A model generated the notes under the pieces. It was not told the origin of the DNA. It searched no databases and worked only from the letters and a program-made list of their open reading frames with translations. A stretch of 64,000 nt of DNA, from NCBI RefSeq assembly GCF_905475465.1, contig NC_062252.1, positions 6,014,001-6,078,000 on the forward strand. Direction: 5' to 3'. Below are positions 15,201 to 24,589 of this stretch, one piece after another. Every line of letters begins with the position of its first letter. The first letter of the stretch is position 1. Position numbers and translations under genes: made by a program. Source of the stretch: Pieris napi. Lineage: Eukaryota > Arthropoda > Insecta > Lepidoptera > Pieridae.

Positions 15201-18200
15201 CTTCACTAACTATTCTTTCAATACTCCTCTTAGAAACCCCAGTCGCATCGCTCGATCGACGATGTCAAATTAAATATAAAATTTTTTCATTAAACTGTTT
15301 TTATTAAGATGCTTCAAATAATTAAAAACATTGTGCACCATTTCACGAGATTGCCCTGGTAATGTTTGAAAAAAGATCAACATGTATAAAATAATAATAA
15401 TATAAAACAGTAAAGATCAACATAAACAGTAGCAAAAGAAAAAAAATAACTGTCTCTTATATACTCATAAGCTTGACCGAGCGCGAGAGAGATGGACAGT
15501 CTTTTCATGATGTATTTGTGATTGTATTTCAGTTTGACATCACGTCTCGCGCTTATTCACAGACACTACACAAGCACAAAGTGTAAATGTGTTGAAGCCG
15601 CCAGCTTTAGATAACATACCTATACTAGGCGTTCCGTTTCTTTCGTTTGTATTTTTTGTTAGAAATCCTTAAGAAGTACTTCATACCTAATTAGGTTAAG
15701 TGTGCTAGATTAAAAGGCTAAACTAAAAATGAAACAAACTTCGTGACACTTAAAAATAACAAAATAACAAAAAATACTTTCCAATGAAAACCAGTCTGTA
15801 TAAACTAAAGCTGGCCATAGACGGACGGCATGTTGCAGTCAAGAAACACGCTCAGAAACTGGTCGTGCAGTCCGTGTATTGCGGATATGAATTTAGTATG
15901 GAAACTGCAGATCGCCGTGCGGCGACCGCTTAGAGCAGTCGGTATCGACTGCAACATGCAGTCCATCTATGGCCACACTAAGAGTTACCTACAAGAGATA
16001 AATTGGTTTTCAGGGGCCCCAATAAAATGGCCCGTGATCTCACTAGAACTATATAATAGTGATGTTTGAAATCATAAACTTTAGAGATTTTCCAAACGTA
16101 ATTTTTAATTTTAGGACGTTGTAGAAGTACCCATGGAGGTACTGTTAGCCGAAATTTGTCCACGAATCAGTTTGACGGATTTCTTTTCGCTCACCTGTCA
16201 GGAGAAATGCTGCGTAGTGGATATAAGATCGAATTTACTGTAAGTAAATATTCAAATAATTGTATTTTTTTAATGAGTCGATCTCCTGTTCTATTTGCTC
16301 TCATATTTATATCTACTTTCATATCATATATGATTTGTAGTCATAGTATTAGTAAGAAAATCACAGGTTTTGAATGGCAATCATTTATATTGGTGAAAAA
16401 AGTTGTAGTTAGATAGTGGAAATTAGGATTTATTACATAAAATGATCCGGTGAATTTCGTGTCAGCTACAAATATAATATACTGTACAATGTCTATGAAA
16501 CAGACAAATTTCTGAACGAATCTAAAATATTTGACAATCAAATGACAATGTTTATTTCTAAAAAAAAAGTCCATATAAAAAACAAAAACATCAAATGTTT
16601 CGAAGCTAGCAACTAATTATTGAAAAATTAAATTATATATGTTATTTTACTACATATTACATGTTTCTCACAGTTTAAACTTCCATAAATATTTCAAGAT
16701 CAAAATTAGCCAAATCGGTCCAGACATTCTCGAGTTTAAGCGTGAGAAATTAACAGCAATTGTTTTTTATCTTTATATAAATAATTCTACTATTCATTTG
16801 TATGTCACTGAACTCCTCTTAAACGGCTGGACCGATTTGAATAAATTTTTTTCTATACGTTTGAATGGCGCTCTGGATGGTTTAAATTTACAAATCAGCC
16901 TAGCCGATGGCGCTGCAGTCGCTACTTTCATACTTTGTTTAATATCCTAATCGCTTGAAATACCACGCAGGATCTGCTTGTAATATATATTAAAAAACTT
17001 ATAGTTACGAGAAGAGTTGCATAGAGGGCAGTATCAATGTGCCCTACAGTGGAGTTCACTTGGGGCAGCATGAGCTTAGAGCGTTAGGCTTGCATCCGTC
17101 CAAAGTGCTTACTAACGTCATCGCTCAGAAGAAAACTGTCATCGTTGCCTCAGCTGAGGATGAGACTGCTCAATTGGTAAGATCCTTTAGATAATCATAA
17201 TTTTATAACTAATTTTTGTTAACAAATAAATTTCTAGCTCGAAAAGAGAATATTTGTTTTAACGGACATATTTATCTTTAACTAAGCTAGCCGTTGACTC
17301 ATGGTGTTATTTGATGCTCTTTGATTAGCTTCCAAAACAAAAGCCAGAAAATATTTGCCAATAGGAAAATATCAACCAGAGACACAGAATTGCGTCTGCT
17401 TGATAAAGAAATTACATAATTTTTGACATCGCATTAGCAAATGTAGCATAAAATCGATTTTTGTTTAGTTTTTTGTAATTTTAATTTTTTTGATTAGTTA
17501 TTTTTTGTTAATTTTGTTTAATAACTGTTTTGATTGATATTTGTATGATCTCTATGTGTATGATATGTTTGCCTTTAAGTGCTTGTCTCATTAAAAATTG
17601 TATCTTTTTACCAATGTATCAGTGTGCCGAGCGTTGGCAAGCTTTTTATCAATAAAAACAGGGTGCGTGTACTTATGTACGCGCGTAAGAAGTTATACTT
17701 CTTTGGCATTATTAAAAATAGTTTTTATTGCATGCAAATAATTAATTACAATTAAATAATCAAAGACTGGAAAAGGAGTCATTATAGTCAAGAAAGTTCA
17801 GTTTACATTTGAAAAATTAATTAAATAAATATTTATTATATACATTAAGTGTAACATAAATTCTGTTATTATTCGATTGTTGTTTTTAAATTATGTCCAA
17901 TGCCGAAGCATCTTCCGTGGGCAACTTCATTCTGTTAATTTTGTGTCACGGTGCGCGCGCATCGTAAAATTCACTCTCGTAAATTTTTCATAACGCGCCT
18001 AAAGAAGTATAACTTCAAAAAACTGTATGTTTGAAAAATTCACATTGGCTAAATTCATCAATACCGACTTAGTCGTCTATGAGACAATCTATTTTTATTA
18101 CGTCGGGGATGTTGTTTTCATATTTTTTGGTGTTTTCGGAAGCTTTTAAGAATATTATTATTACAGTTCAGCGAATACTTGGTGAAATGCAAAGTTCCCA

Positions 18201-18292
18201 GGGTGTGCATTCTTCATGGTGGCGTATCGGCTTTACAATCACACGTACCCTCGTTGTTCACTGTGCCGCCTAAACGAAATGGTCATAAATAG
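3006..18292 (+). CDS. TBCK: TBCK: TBC domain-containing protein kinase-like (complete, 13 coding exons)
   Basis: The exons are 3006-3210, 3511-3763, 3994-4210, 4827-5089, 5527-5770, 6540-6701, 7068-7245, 7797-8003, 10062-10249, 13710-13793, 16115-16239, 17005-17176 and 18167-18292. All introns are GT-AG, and the 2424 nt join in one frame to 807 codons plus TAG; the human protein is about 893 residues. Residues 1-225 are a pseudokinase: HRA (115-117) replaces HRD and NYG (135-137) replaces DFG. About 395-640 is a TBC Rab-GAP domain with RGDVW (416-420), the arginine finger in IDVDIPR (R455) and the glutamine finger in YWQG (Q490). About 700-795 is rhodanese-like (VVDIR 701-705, GSINVP 717-722) without an active-site Cys. 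In animals TBCK supports mTOR signalling and belongs to the Rab5-binding FERRY complex on early endosomes. The start is the first ATG of an ATGATG pair; any upstream non-coding exon was not identified. Confidence 0.95.
3511..3763 (+). CDS. TBCK: TBCK coding exon 2 (pseudokinase catalytic-loop region)
   Basis: Residues 69-153. The acceptor is tttattccag and the donor is gg|gtaaat. It carries the degenerate catalytic loop HRALSDDN (115-122) and NYG (135-137) where an active kinase has HRD...N and DFG. Confidence 0.93.
3994..4210 (+). CDS. TBCK: TBCK coding exon 3 (pseudokinase C-lobe)
   Basis: Residues 153-225. The acceptor is catttacattttcag and the donor follows TATAAG. It encodes YLSPE (APE-like) and SADIWSFGIILLELCIGKLW, the conserved subdomain IX helix of kinase folds. 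Confidence 0.93.
4827..5089 (+). CDS. TBCK: TBCK coding exon 4
   Basis: Residues 226-313. It holds the end of the kinase fold (EKCLTIYPSERSTFSEIL) and the linker motif YHWWQLAGGDI. Two donors overlap at the end (gtgtaa or gtaagt); gtaagt at 5090 keeps the frame into exon 5. Confidence 0.93.
5124..5420 (-). repeat. Retroposon 3' tail in TBCK intron 4
   Basis: Read on the minus strand the segment ends AATAAATG followed by short TATGTC repeats, the kind of simple-repeat tail seen on insect non-LTR elements. No reverse-transcriptase coding remains. Boundaries are approximate. Confidence 0.4.
5527..5770 (+). CDS. TBCK: TBCK coding exon 5 (linker)
   Basis: Residues 313-394. The acceptor is ctgttttcag and the donor gtaagt. 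It ends with RERDTEYQFYRLLWFQRLLH, matching the family segment just before the TBC domain. Confidence 0.92.
5833..6213 (-). mobile_element. Non-autonomous Helitron, copy 1 (TBCK intron 5)
   Basis: On the minus strand it starts TCTTAATATATATAAATTAC and ends ...GCTAG, inserted between A and T without duplication. A hairpin-forming GCCacagcaacgcttGGC lies just before the CTAG end. The 381 bp have no coding capacity. Copies at 8078 and 45813 share the whole length. Confidence 0.85.
6540..6701 (+). CDS. TBCK: TBCK coding exon 6 (TBC domain start)
   Basis: Residues 395-448, phase 0 at both ends. It contains EVDIPPLVRGDVWAALLG, the TBC motif A with R416 and W420, and ends ETPTPTDRQ. Confidence 0.94.
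6720..6945. repeat. Degraded MITE with poly-C tracts (TBCK intron 6)
   Basis: Two runs of C (about 6726 and 6908) flank this piece, and its right end (acttgaacgctccct) resembles the terminus of the element at 47062-47333. The left terminus is lost. Confidence 0.4.
7068..7245 (+). CDS. TBCK: TBCK coding exon 7 (TBC catalytic fingers)
   Basis: Residues 449-507. It carries both GAP fingers, R455 in IDVDIPRCHQY and Q490 in VYWQGLDSL, so unlike the pseudokinase the TBC domain keeps its catalytic residues. Confidence 0.95.
7621..7720. repeat. GATACC-type short tandem repeat block (TBCK intron 7)
   Basis: It begins gggatgcatcgattata and contains several imperfect CCGATA/GATACC units. The start resembles termini of hAT-type elements, but no matching right end was found. 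Confidence 0.4.
7797..8003 (+). CDS. TBCK: TBCK coding exon 8 (TBC domain)
   Basis: Residues 508-576. The acceptor is catcttccag and the donor cac|gtaagt. It contains FLKDNSAVIKEYL and FVPELFAIPWFLTMFS, conserved in the family. Confidence 0.95.
8078..8475 (-). mobile_element. Non-autonomous Helitron, copy 2 (TBCK intron 8)
   Basis: Same family as the copy at 5833: minus-strand TCTTAATACATATAAATTAC start, GCTAG end, flanked by A and T. It is 398 bp; compared with copy 1 it carries a poly-T-rich insertion near 8255-8285. Confidence 0.85.
8585..8660 (+). repeat. 3' end of a CR1/Jockey-like LINE
   Basis: It matches the 3' terminal segment of the copy at 12430: a ccatgggc...tatcacttaacatcaggcg block, then a cctgtccgt-type end and tataaaa. 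It is severely 5'-truncated. Confidence 0.6.
8933..9184 (+). repeat. LINE 3' UTR fragment, family with gagaactggcagtaaatg
   Basis: It shares gagtttattgccagttct, gagaactggcagtaaatg and a final aatgaataaatgattttgac with copies at 53835 (+) and 62328 (-). This is a truncated non-LTR 3' end without coding. Confidence 0.65.
9333..10030. mobile_element. Inverted-repeat element in TBCK intron 8 next to exon 9
   Basis: ttgcaagcattgatatac...aaacccaagatgcaca at 9333-9369 is repeated inverted at about 9992-10030 (tgtgcatcttgggtttt...tatatcaatggttgcaa). Inside, a short hairpin lies at 9395-9429 (aatgagcgcaa / ttgtgcgctcatt). The right arm ends about 30 bp before exon 9. Confidence 0.6.
10062..10249 (+). 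CDS. TBCK: TBCK coding exon 9 (TBC domain end)
   Basis: Residues 577-639. It starts VFPLHKIVHLWDALL and contains GFNECILLFSDLPEIDI, nearly family-invariant. The acceptor (atttcccacag) lies about 30 bp from the end of an inverted-repeat element in intron 8. The donor is aag|gttggt. Confidence 0.95.
10406..10815 (-). repeat. Decayed minus-strand retroposon 3' end (TBCK intron 9)
   Basis: The minus strand ends in TAAATAAATAAA, a typical LINE tail. Before it lies a short open frame ending FRILRDFNSIYPELDIFG, which looks like a remnant of element coding. No intact domain was recognised, and boundaries are approximate. Confidence 0.4.
12430..12812 (+). pseudogene. 5'-truncated CR1/Jockey-like LINE: reverse-transcriptase C-terminus
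   Basis: The frame reads HLDVRRSTTERFSRQFLPRT, then WNQLPTEVFP and FKKRAYQFLKGRQRT. These are hallmarks of the C-terminal end of a non-LTR reverse transcriptase lineage common in Lepidoptera. It ends with a tataaaaaaaaaa tail. The catalytic polymerase region is absent, so it is dead. Related fragments lie at 25572, 53170 (minus) and 56855. Confidence 0.8.
13102..13567. repeat. Tandem duplication, two copies, period about 253 bp (TBCK intron 9)
   Basis: actttgaggtatttttggaa at 13102 recurs at 13355. The copies stay similar through gggataagaaagatctatac and gaattgcaaagcgtcat, with small indels in A/T runs. The second ends near 13567. Confidence 0.85.
13710..13793 (+). CDS. TBCK: TBCK coding exon 10 (linker)
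   Basis: Residues 640-667, phase 0 both ends. The segment is Ser/Thr/Arg-rich (RNTPRSISYRRF) in the poorly conserved linker between the TBC and rhodanese-like domains. Support is the open frame between attttttag and gtaagt and correct phase with both neighbours. Confidence 0.8.
13881..13912 (+). repeat. Very short LINE 3'-end remnant
   Basis: tggtgagccttctgcccgtt followed by ttataaaaa matches the extreme 3' end of the CR1/Jockey-like copies at 12430 and 56855. Confidence 0.45.
15812..15975. mobile_element. MITE with TGGCCATAGACGGAC-type ends (TBCK intron 10)
   Basis: The left end tggccatagacggacggcat...gttgcagtc is mirrored at the right end as gactgcaacatgcagtcc...atctatggcca. The 164-bp element has no coding capacity. 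A truncated second copy lies at 24666-24811. Confidence 0.8.
16115..16239 (+). CDS. TBCK: TBCK coding exon 11 (rhodanese-like domain start)
   Basis: Residues 668-709. It contains CPRISLTDFFSL and CCVVDIRSN, the first beta strand and the DIR motif of rhodanese folds. The donor is ct|gtaagt. Confidence 0.9.
16770..16981 (+). mobile_element. Possible decayed Helitron (TBCK intron 11)
   Basis: It starts A|TCTTTATATAAATAATTC and ends ggatctgcttg|T, one base from a CTAG|T Helitron end. The internal aaacggctggaccgattt resembles sequence common in insect Helitrons. The altered terminus lowers confidence. Confidence 0.35.
17005..17176 (+). CDS. TBCK: TBCK coding exon 12 (rhodanese-like domain)
   Basis: Residues 709-766. 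It contains IEGSINVPYSGV and KKTVIVASAEDE. The loop that carries the catalytic Cys in active sulfurtransferases has no Cys here, as in the vertebrate protein, so no sulfur-transfer activity is expected. Confidence 0.92.
17661..18016. mobile_element. MITE with GAAGTTATACTTC ends, copy 1 (TBCK intron 12)
   Basis: One end reads gggtgcgtgtacttatgtac, then aagaagttatacttctttgg; the other reads gcgcctaaagaagtataact. It shares the gtgcgcgcgcatcgtaaaat block with the inverted copy at 41730-42040, and the gtgcgcgcg...atcgtaaaa core with the duplicated copy at 51537-51980. Confidence 0.8.
18167..18292 (+). CDS. TBCK: TBCK coding exon 13 and stop
   Basis: Residues 767-807 and TAG at 18290-18292. It encodes FSEYLVKCKVPRVCILHGGV, the last strand of the rhodanese-like fold, and a basic tail (PPKRNGHK). 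The acceptor is tattattacag. Confidence 0.92.
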   Translation, partial: FSEYLVKCKVPRVCILHGGVSALQSHVPSLFTVPPKRNGHK

Positions 18293-18516
18293 ATTTTTAT
18301 CTAACAGCGCTTCCACAGACACTCGTGAATATATAGTGTGTTAAAGTTACTGCTTGTACAGAGCTGGAAATCGTTATTTTATTTGCAATACGTCCACACG
18401 CGGCAACGATCTCACCCGTACTGGCCGCAACCAGTGATGCCAACTCCTACAGAATGTTTCCCCAAGGTCCAACTTGAAATAACCCCTAAATATCGATAAA
18501 GACCTTAGGTACTTTA

Positions 18517-18565
18517 TAGGGGTTAGGTACTTTATTCAAGAAACATTTCTTGAATAAAGTAGCTA
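18517..18565. terminator. Hairpin containing a possible TBCK poly(A) signal
   Basis: A 12-bp perfect stem (actttattcaag / cttgaataaagt) encloses aaacattt. AATAAA at 18553-18558, 260 nt after the TBCK stop, is a candidate poly(A) signal. Outer bases (taggggttaggt / agctaccccct) extend the inverted repeat. Confidence 0.45.
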
Positions 18566-18864
18566 CCCCCTAAATAAATGTTCCCCTAAAAAACCTCTGC
18601 ACATCTTGATTACCTAAATATGTCTAGAGGGAAATCCATCACTTTTATCACGAAATTAAAATGTACCAGAAATACTTAAATATTTCTTATTTGAATAAAT
18701 ATCATGACAATCTATAAAACAAGATATTTTTTTATGGGAAAGGGGCATATTAACCACTTTACTGGCGGCCTTTGAAAAAATGGTACGCGGATGTTATTTG
18801 AAAATATATATCTTTACAAGGATATATAAGCTACTTGTAAACAATTTGTTATACTATCAGTTCT

Positions 18865-19106
18865 GCCCTGCGATTCTGTAACTCACTTCACGACTCACAC
18901 AGCGGTTTTCGCATCGGCGGTCTCTCTCAAATCAGTCGTGAAGCAGTCATTTTATGATTTGGCATTCTAATAAACAATAAAGTACAAGCTCCCACCTTTT
19001 CAGAATGCCAAATCATAAAATGACTGCTTCACGACTGATTTGAGAGCGACCGCCGATGCGAAAACCGCTGCGTGAGTTCGTGAAGTGAGTTACAGAATCG
19101 CAGGGC
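18865..19106. mobile_element. Foldback MITE, 242 bp, long near-perfect arms
   Basis: Arms 18865-18968 and 19002-19106 are inverted copies with few mismatches, starting gccctgcgattctgtaactc and ending gagttacagaatcgcagggc. The loop is about 33 nt and includes AATAAA motifs. No coding. It lies between TBCK and the CrebA-like gene. Confidence 0.85.
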
Positions 19107-20114
19107 TGGTAACGGCGAGTTCACGTGGGCGGAATCTATGAACCTCTAGGGGAAGATTCAGAGTCGATACTTATAACTTAACGCTAATTATGATCATCGC
19201 ATAAAACATATAGAATTTTAATATCGACTACTTGAGTCTCACGAATGCGCGAACGAACATTACATGTCAAGTTCTTAGTTTGTAGGGACTGAGTCCCATA
19301 TCCGTTTTGATGTGTGGTTCGTAAATTAAAGCCTGTACGGAATCGCTGTAAGATAAAACAATAATTTATTTTAACTTGAATTATTTTTATACATTTATGA
19401 ATATTCTCTTACAAATATGCTGAAAATATAGTTTAATAATTGGCTGTTGTTTTCGATAATATGACTTATAAAACATGTATAGTCATTAATTTGTGATATT
19501 AAACGACGTCATATTTTTTGTCTGTATTTATTTACCTATAATGAAATTGTAATTGATTATTTTATCATAAATTATCATATAGAATAACCACGGACTGTAA
19601 ATCATTTTTAGGCTTTATTATTGAAAATAATTTGTATTATGTTTACGATAAATATATCGATAAGTGCAATTTTTAATAAAACATACCTTAATCATGTTTG
19701 TATATACATATATATTGTAATTTAGTAATAAAACATTCCCATTTAATTGGTTTTTCTTTTATTCACTCAGAGTTTAAAAATATATTATATTTTGATGTAA
19801 ATATAGTGTTCATTATAATATGGAAACTTAAAATAAAAGAAGTATTTGAAAAAAGGGACACTGTAACTTGTTAAGTTTTTAAATTCATTTATCGAATCAG
19901 ATTTTTTTTTTCTTCACTTACGGTTCAAAACTACTGTATATACTAAGTAATTGGTAAAATATTCCTTTAGTAGATAAAAACTTAGTTGCAGAAATTTGAA
20001 ACTAAAGACCTACTTTTCAAATAATTAACTCCTTAAGCATCAAATACAAAAATGAATGCGAATGAATCAACAGGTCAAAGCAAATATTTTCATACAATCG
20101 GGCATCCCCGAGTC
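19107..20114. other. Intergenic AT-rich DNA
   Basis: No gene or clear repeat was recognised between the foldback element and the promoter zone of the downstream gene. AATAAA-like motifs near 19727 could serve as extra poly(A) signals for TBCK. Confidence 0.3.
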
Positions 20115-20395
20115 CTACGTTATATAGTTTTTACCCCCGTTATGAATGAACGCGGGGAGCCGCGCCCGCGGCCCATTCGCTCGTCAACCGCGGTCGAGAT
20201 AACGTGTCTGCGCCACTCAAACATACGCTCGCGATAAGTGAAAATTATTCTCACAAACAAGCAACAAATGGCCAACAGTGAAACGTAAACAAGTGATACA
20301 GTGAAGTTTATTACTTTCTGAGTTTCCCTCGAGCGACTGAACTGCTTGTGGCAGTTTGTGAAGTGCAAGTCGGCCGCTTGAAACCTGGCCCCGAC
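20115..20395 (+). promoter_or_regulatory. Putative promoter and 5'UTR of the CrebA-like gene
   Basis: A GC-richer patch (about 20145-20235, with cgcgggg and gcgcccgcggcc) stands out from the AT-rich background just before the first coding exon. TATATAG at 20121-20127 could be a TATA box. The start context is ccgacATGG. The exact transcription start cannot be read from sequence. Confidence 0.35.
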
Positions 20396-20461
20396 ATGGA
20401 GAGTTGCTACTTCGATATCTCCAACGACCTAAAGGATGTCTGGGATGCGGACATCGACCCG
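20396..20461 (+). CDS. CrebA: First coding exon of a CrebA/CREB3-like bZIP factor (partial; rest outside window)
   Basis: This 66-nt exon gives 22 residues and ends exactly at a codon boundary before gtgagt. Its core DLKDVWDADIDP matches, from memory, the N-terminus of Drosophila CrebA (a DLKDxWDxDxDP motif); no alignment was run. CrebA and its vertebrate CREB3-like relatives are bZIP activators, the vertebrate ones ER-membrane-tethered, that turn on secretory-pathway genes. The acidic N-terminus is the start of the activation domain. The bZIP and any membrane segment must lie past position 64000, because no matching exon was recognised. A GC-richer 5'UTR-like stretch lies immediately upstream. 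Another acidic N-terminus would look similar, so the identity is probable rather than certain. Confidence 0.68.
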
Positions 20462-23400
20462 GTGAGTACGACCTTCTTATCTCCTTATCTAAGATGGTAA
20501 CACGTGAGATGGGATGCTGCTGAGAAAGCGACTACTACCAGTAAAACTGGACCTTATTACTCTTTTATAACAAGCAGTTTCAAATATACTAATAAAATAT
20601 AGTACCGATTATTTATACAATTACCGGGTATATATTGTTATTTATTACGAAATACACTTTACTTTTGCATAGCAAGTAGATAATTCGCTTATAAGTTGTT
20701 GGTTTTATTACTCAACGATTGTGTTATATTGTTTATCAACATTCAGTATGTACATTCATATTGTAACATACTTTCTACTATAGAAAACGGCTCCCGTGCC
20801 CTACCCACATTTAAAAACTACAGTGATAAACTTGATTCAAAGTTATCGTGACAGGAAAACTGTAATTAGGTATACAAACCACAGTGGTAGGTATTAATTT
20901 AACTCAGTACAGTTTCAAACTTTAAGTTACAAATGGAACGACAAATTCCTGAAAGTCAGGTGAATATTTAAAAGGAATGTTTATGGCATATAAGACAGGA
21001 CTCCTTTCGTAGTAGAAACGTAATTTTTTTATTATTCATTTCTATGTTGCTGTTAGATAAATTACCTGATATCTACCGATCACCATATCTTATCATCCCG
21101 ACTTTGATCGTAAAAAAATAACACGCGCAGTATCACTATCAAAATTAAATTTTATTATAATGGTATAAAATTCAATTTGTAGGTATTATTATATAAAGAA
21201 TAACAGGTTGATTGGTAATTTATTTAAACGACGTCTTTAAATAAATGTTAAATATGTATATATGTATACGAAACTGGTAAGGACATGTTCTGGAACAAAC
21301 TCATTATTTAAGACGAATTTAATTAGAAACGTGAAACTAAGAAGATAGTTAAGTGGCGCACATAACGTATAACCCAGAGGACCTGGATAAGATTCCTATC
21401 GAAAAAATGACCAACTTAAAAATATCAATAAAACACGCACAAGTAGTACGAGTCTTCTCTCGTCACGTAGTCTCTTCCACATATAAACCTAATTGTTTTA
21501 AATTAAATTTCTTTAACGCAAAGTATTTTAAGAAATTTCTGTTGCTTTCAATCAGAAAGAATATTGAATCATAGGTGTACCAACCGGTTACCCATCCGCT
21601 CTTTAAACTGGCTTAGGTTAATTGGATCTTCCCGTAAGAATGTGGTTTAAGTGCTCTGCATACATGGGAATTGTTAAATGTAAACTAGGATGGAACTAGG
21701 CCTAAAAATGCCTGGCTGGATATGGGTTCGATGCCGGCGAAATAATAGTTTTGTGTACTATTTAAATTTTTAAGACGTATTAAGATTGTCTATGGTTTTC
21801 TTAAAATTGTATATCATCGTTTTAAGATTTGTACTTTGAAATGTTAGACATAAAACTTTCACAAGCTTTTGTTTTTGATACTTGCTCATACAAAACCAGA
21901 GTTTCTATAGTTGCGTATATGTCAAAGATTTGTTTACTATATCCAAAATTTTGGGGAAGAGGTCATTGAGTCTGCTATTAGGGAGCACCTGGAACCGGTT
22001 CTTGGTTATGCCTGACGTCACTGGTATAACCCAGCTAAATAAAGTAGTAAGTTTTGCGAAGTGAGTTCCTACTAGCATAGTGTTATTCTATTTGGTCATA
22101 TAACATGGTCTCAAACGGTACACCGTGGTGCGACGACCGTGCGTTGAACCAAGATCTCTTGGATTTATTAAATTTATTGACATGTAAAGTATACAGTAAA
22201 TTTACAAGCCTTTGACTTTCAATTTGCTCAGTAAATTGATTCCGCTCCTGGGGGAGTATAGTGTGTCGTGGTGCGACGCTAACTGGGTATATGAAAAATA
22301 AACCTACGTCTTAGTTTATAACTAGTTTACTATGCGTATCTGAAGCATAAAGCCTATCTCATCGGCTTATGTCGGGTTCCTATATGCAAAAAACCAATCG
22401 TTACGAGATTTTTAAAGACTTCTATAAAATGTATTGCTCGTAGGAATTACGTGTAAATATAACTTAGGATTTTTTAACAAAAAAGTTATTTGCATTTCGA
22501 ATTTTTTTATGGCGATTCCCATTGTATTTATGATGTACGTAATGATAATTCAATTGATTGTTCCTCGAAAATGCTATTAGTGGATACATAAAACTGTAAT
22601 TAATTAATTATCTCCAACGTAGTTAAATGATAGGACAGAAATAATACGGACATTTAATCCTTTATTATGAAGATCATATGTGAAAAATTCTTTCTCTAAT
22701 TATATTATTAATCGTAGCTTTGGTCAAGATGTTGATCTTTTATTACAATCGTTAAAACTGATTAAACTCATTCGGATAACTAAATAATGATTAGCTAAGC
22801 GAAATATGTAATAACACTTAATATTTAGCTGGCCTTTCTTCCGGTATTCAAGTATTTCCTATAGTTATGGTAACATAACTGAAGCATTCTCATAGTAGAT
22901 TGCAATAATGGTAATTGAATTTCCTTTTCGAATACCTCTGTTGCAAAGGATTAAGGATAAATAATAATAAATATAATATATGACAGTTATAAGTACAATA
23001 AATAATAACTTTGAAATGTTAGAATTATGAAACAAAAAAAAACAAAACAAAACGAAGCTATCGTCGAATAGTATTGATTTAGATATTAGATAGATTGAAT
23101 AAAAGTTTTAAATAAAATTACACGCGCTACTTATTAAAGTTTTCACTGCTCAATTGGATTGATTAACTTTATTATAATATCACATATATTTAACATAGAT
23201 CAGCATCAATACGATAAAATACAATATTCATACAAGCATTATTTTTCCCCGCTCCGACCAATAATTTTTCTAATAAATTACACAGATAGCATAATCATAA
23301 CCCTGTAGACAAACGAATAAGCCCGCCATTTTTACAAATATGTCAACCACAGATTCTAAATTTAAATCCAATTTTTTTTTATTATTATGTAATTATAACC

Positions 23401-24138
23401 TAAAACCGAAACGTTTTTCCTTTAACCTTTTAAATCAATGAGAATGACACTACATATCACGATTTTGTTTGTTTTATTTAACAATGAGAATATTACATAA
23501 GTAATAAATATGTATGTATAATCGTCCATTGCGTCATTCACGATGTATTGGTGTAGTTTCAAAAACAAATGTGTTGATACAAGTGCATTGGGACATTGTT
23601 GCCGAACGGGACACATGTAATTTAAACATTTATTTTAACGTATATAATTAATAGCCTGTATATTTTAAAAATTACCTTTGATCAAAGTCTAGTCAAAGTA
23701 ACATTTGCATCATGTGTGCGTGCGTCTAAAATATAGTGATAACAAATACTAAATAATATTTCGGTATTTACAAGCTAGTAGGTTCTTCATAAATCATTAA
23801 TTTCTTCCAACTGCGAACAAAATGCCGTTATCTGAAAGCAATGAAATCTATATTGTTGAAACTTGAAGAAATGTTCTTCGCAACAAAATACTGCACAATC
23901 TTACACACATTTATCTCCTATTTTATCTTAATACAACTAAGATATCCAAAATTACAATTTGATACTACTGTTACGAATAATCTTAAAATCATTTATATTT
24001 CGCTTAATACAGTAAGAAGTTAAAAAATCTTTTTTTATCAAAGTCAGGGTGACCTCTATCAAATGTCAAGACAGATTTCCCAGGGTAATAAAATCATGGT
24101 TGCGCACCGAAAGACTAAGGGCAGCCATCATTTTTCTA
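20462..24138. other. Intron start: no element recognised
   Basis: AT-rich DNA without recognised exons. Isolated B-box-like pieces, such as gggttcgatgccggcg near 21724, suggest decayed SINEs. Nothing else can be supported. Confidence 0.3.
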
Positions 24139-24403
24139 TTTAATCTACTAAACCGCCATTTTCCGTAATTAATATTCCAAAAACAAGTATTTGACCTTAC
24201 AAGATTAATGACTTCAAATCAAATTTAACATATCAACTGACATTAAGAAATTATACAATTAATGAATAATGTATCCGGAGCAAGTTTCTTTTTAAGCATT
24301 GCAACCCCGGCTCTCGTTTCGTTTCACGTGAAAGGCGCGGGGACTTTGCTACTTTACATTCCTCTCACCGACGCCACGAATTCAGAGAGACTTTAAATAA
24401 TTG

Positions 24404-24524
24404 TCATTCTTCATTAGCACTGTCTAGCGGCACATTTTTCTCGGTACGGCTAATGACACATTGGACACCTATTTGGGTTACTTTAACTGTTTTAGAGGCG
24501 CCATACATAGCTGCATTTCTATAA
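24404..24524 (-). CDS. Candidate terminal coding exon of an antisense gene, product unknown
   Basis: On the minus strand a strong acceptor (ttttttcatcacttttattatag) is followed by a 39-codon open frame ending GVQCVISRTEKNVPLDSANEE and TGA. The segment is clearly less AT-rich than its surroundings. An ATTAAA-type poly(A) signal lies downstream on that strand (plus-strand TTTAAT at 24139-24144). An open stretch this long occurs by chance now and then in AT-rich DNA, so this is a lead. I recognise no family. Confidence 0.3.
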
Positions 24525-24589
24525 TAAAAAGTGATGAAAAAAATCAACATCTGAAAATAAATGTATATAAATAGTATGTTTGAGTAGCC

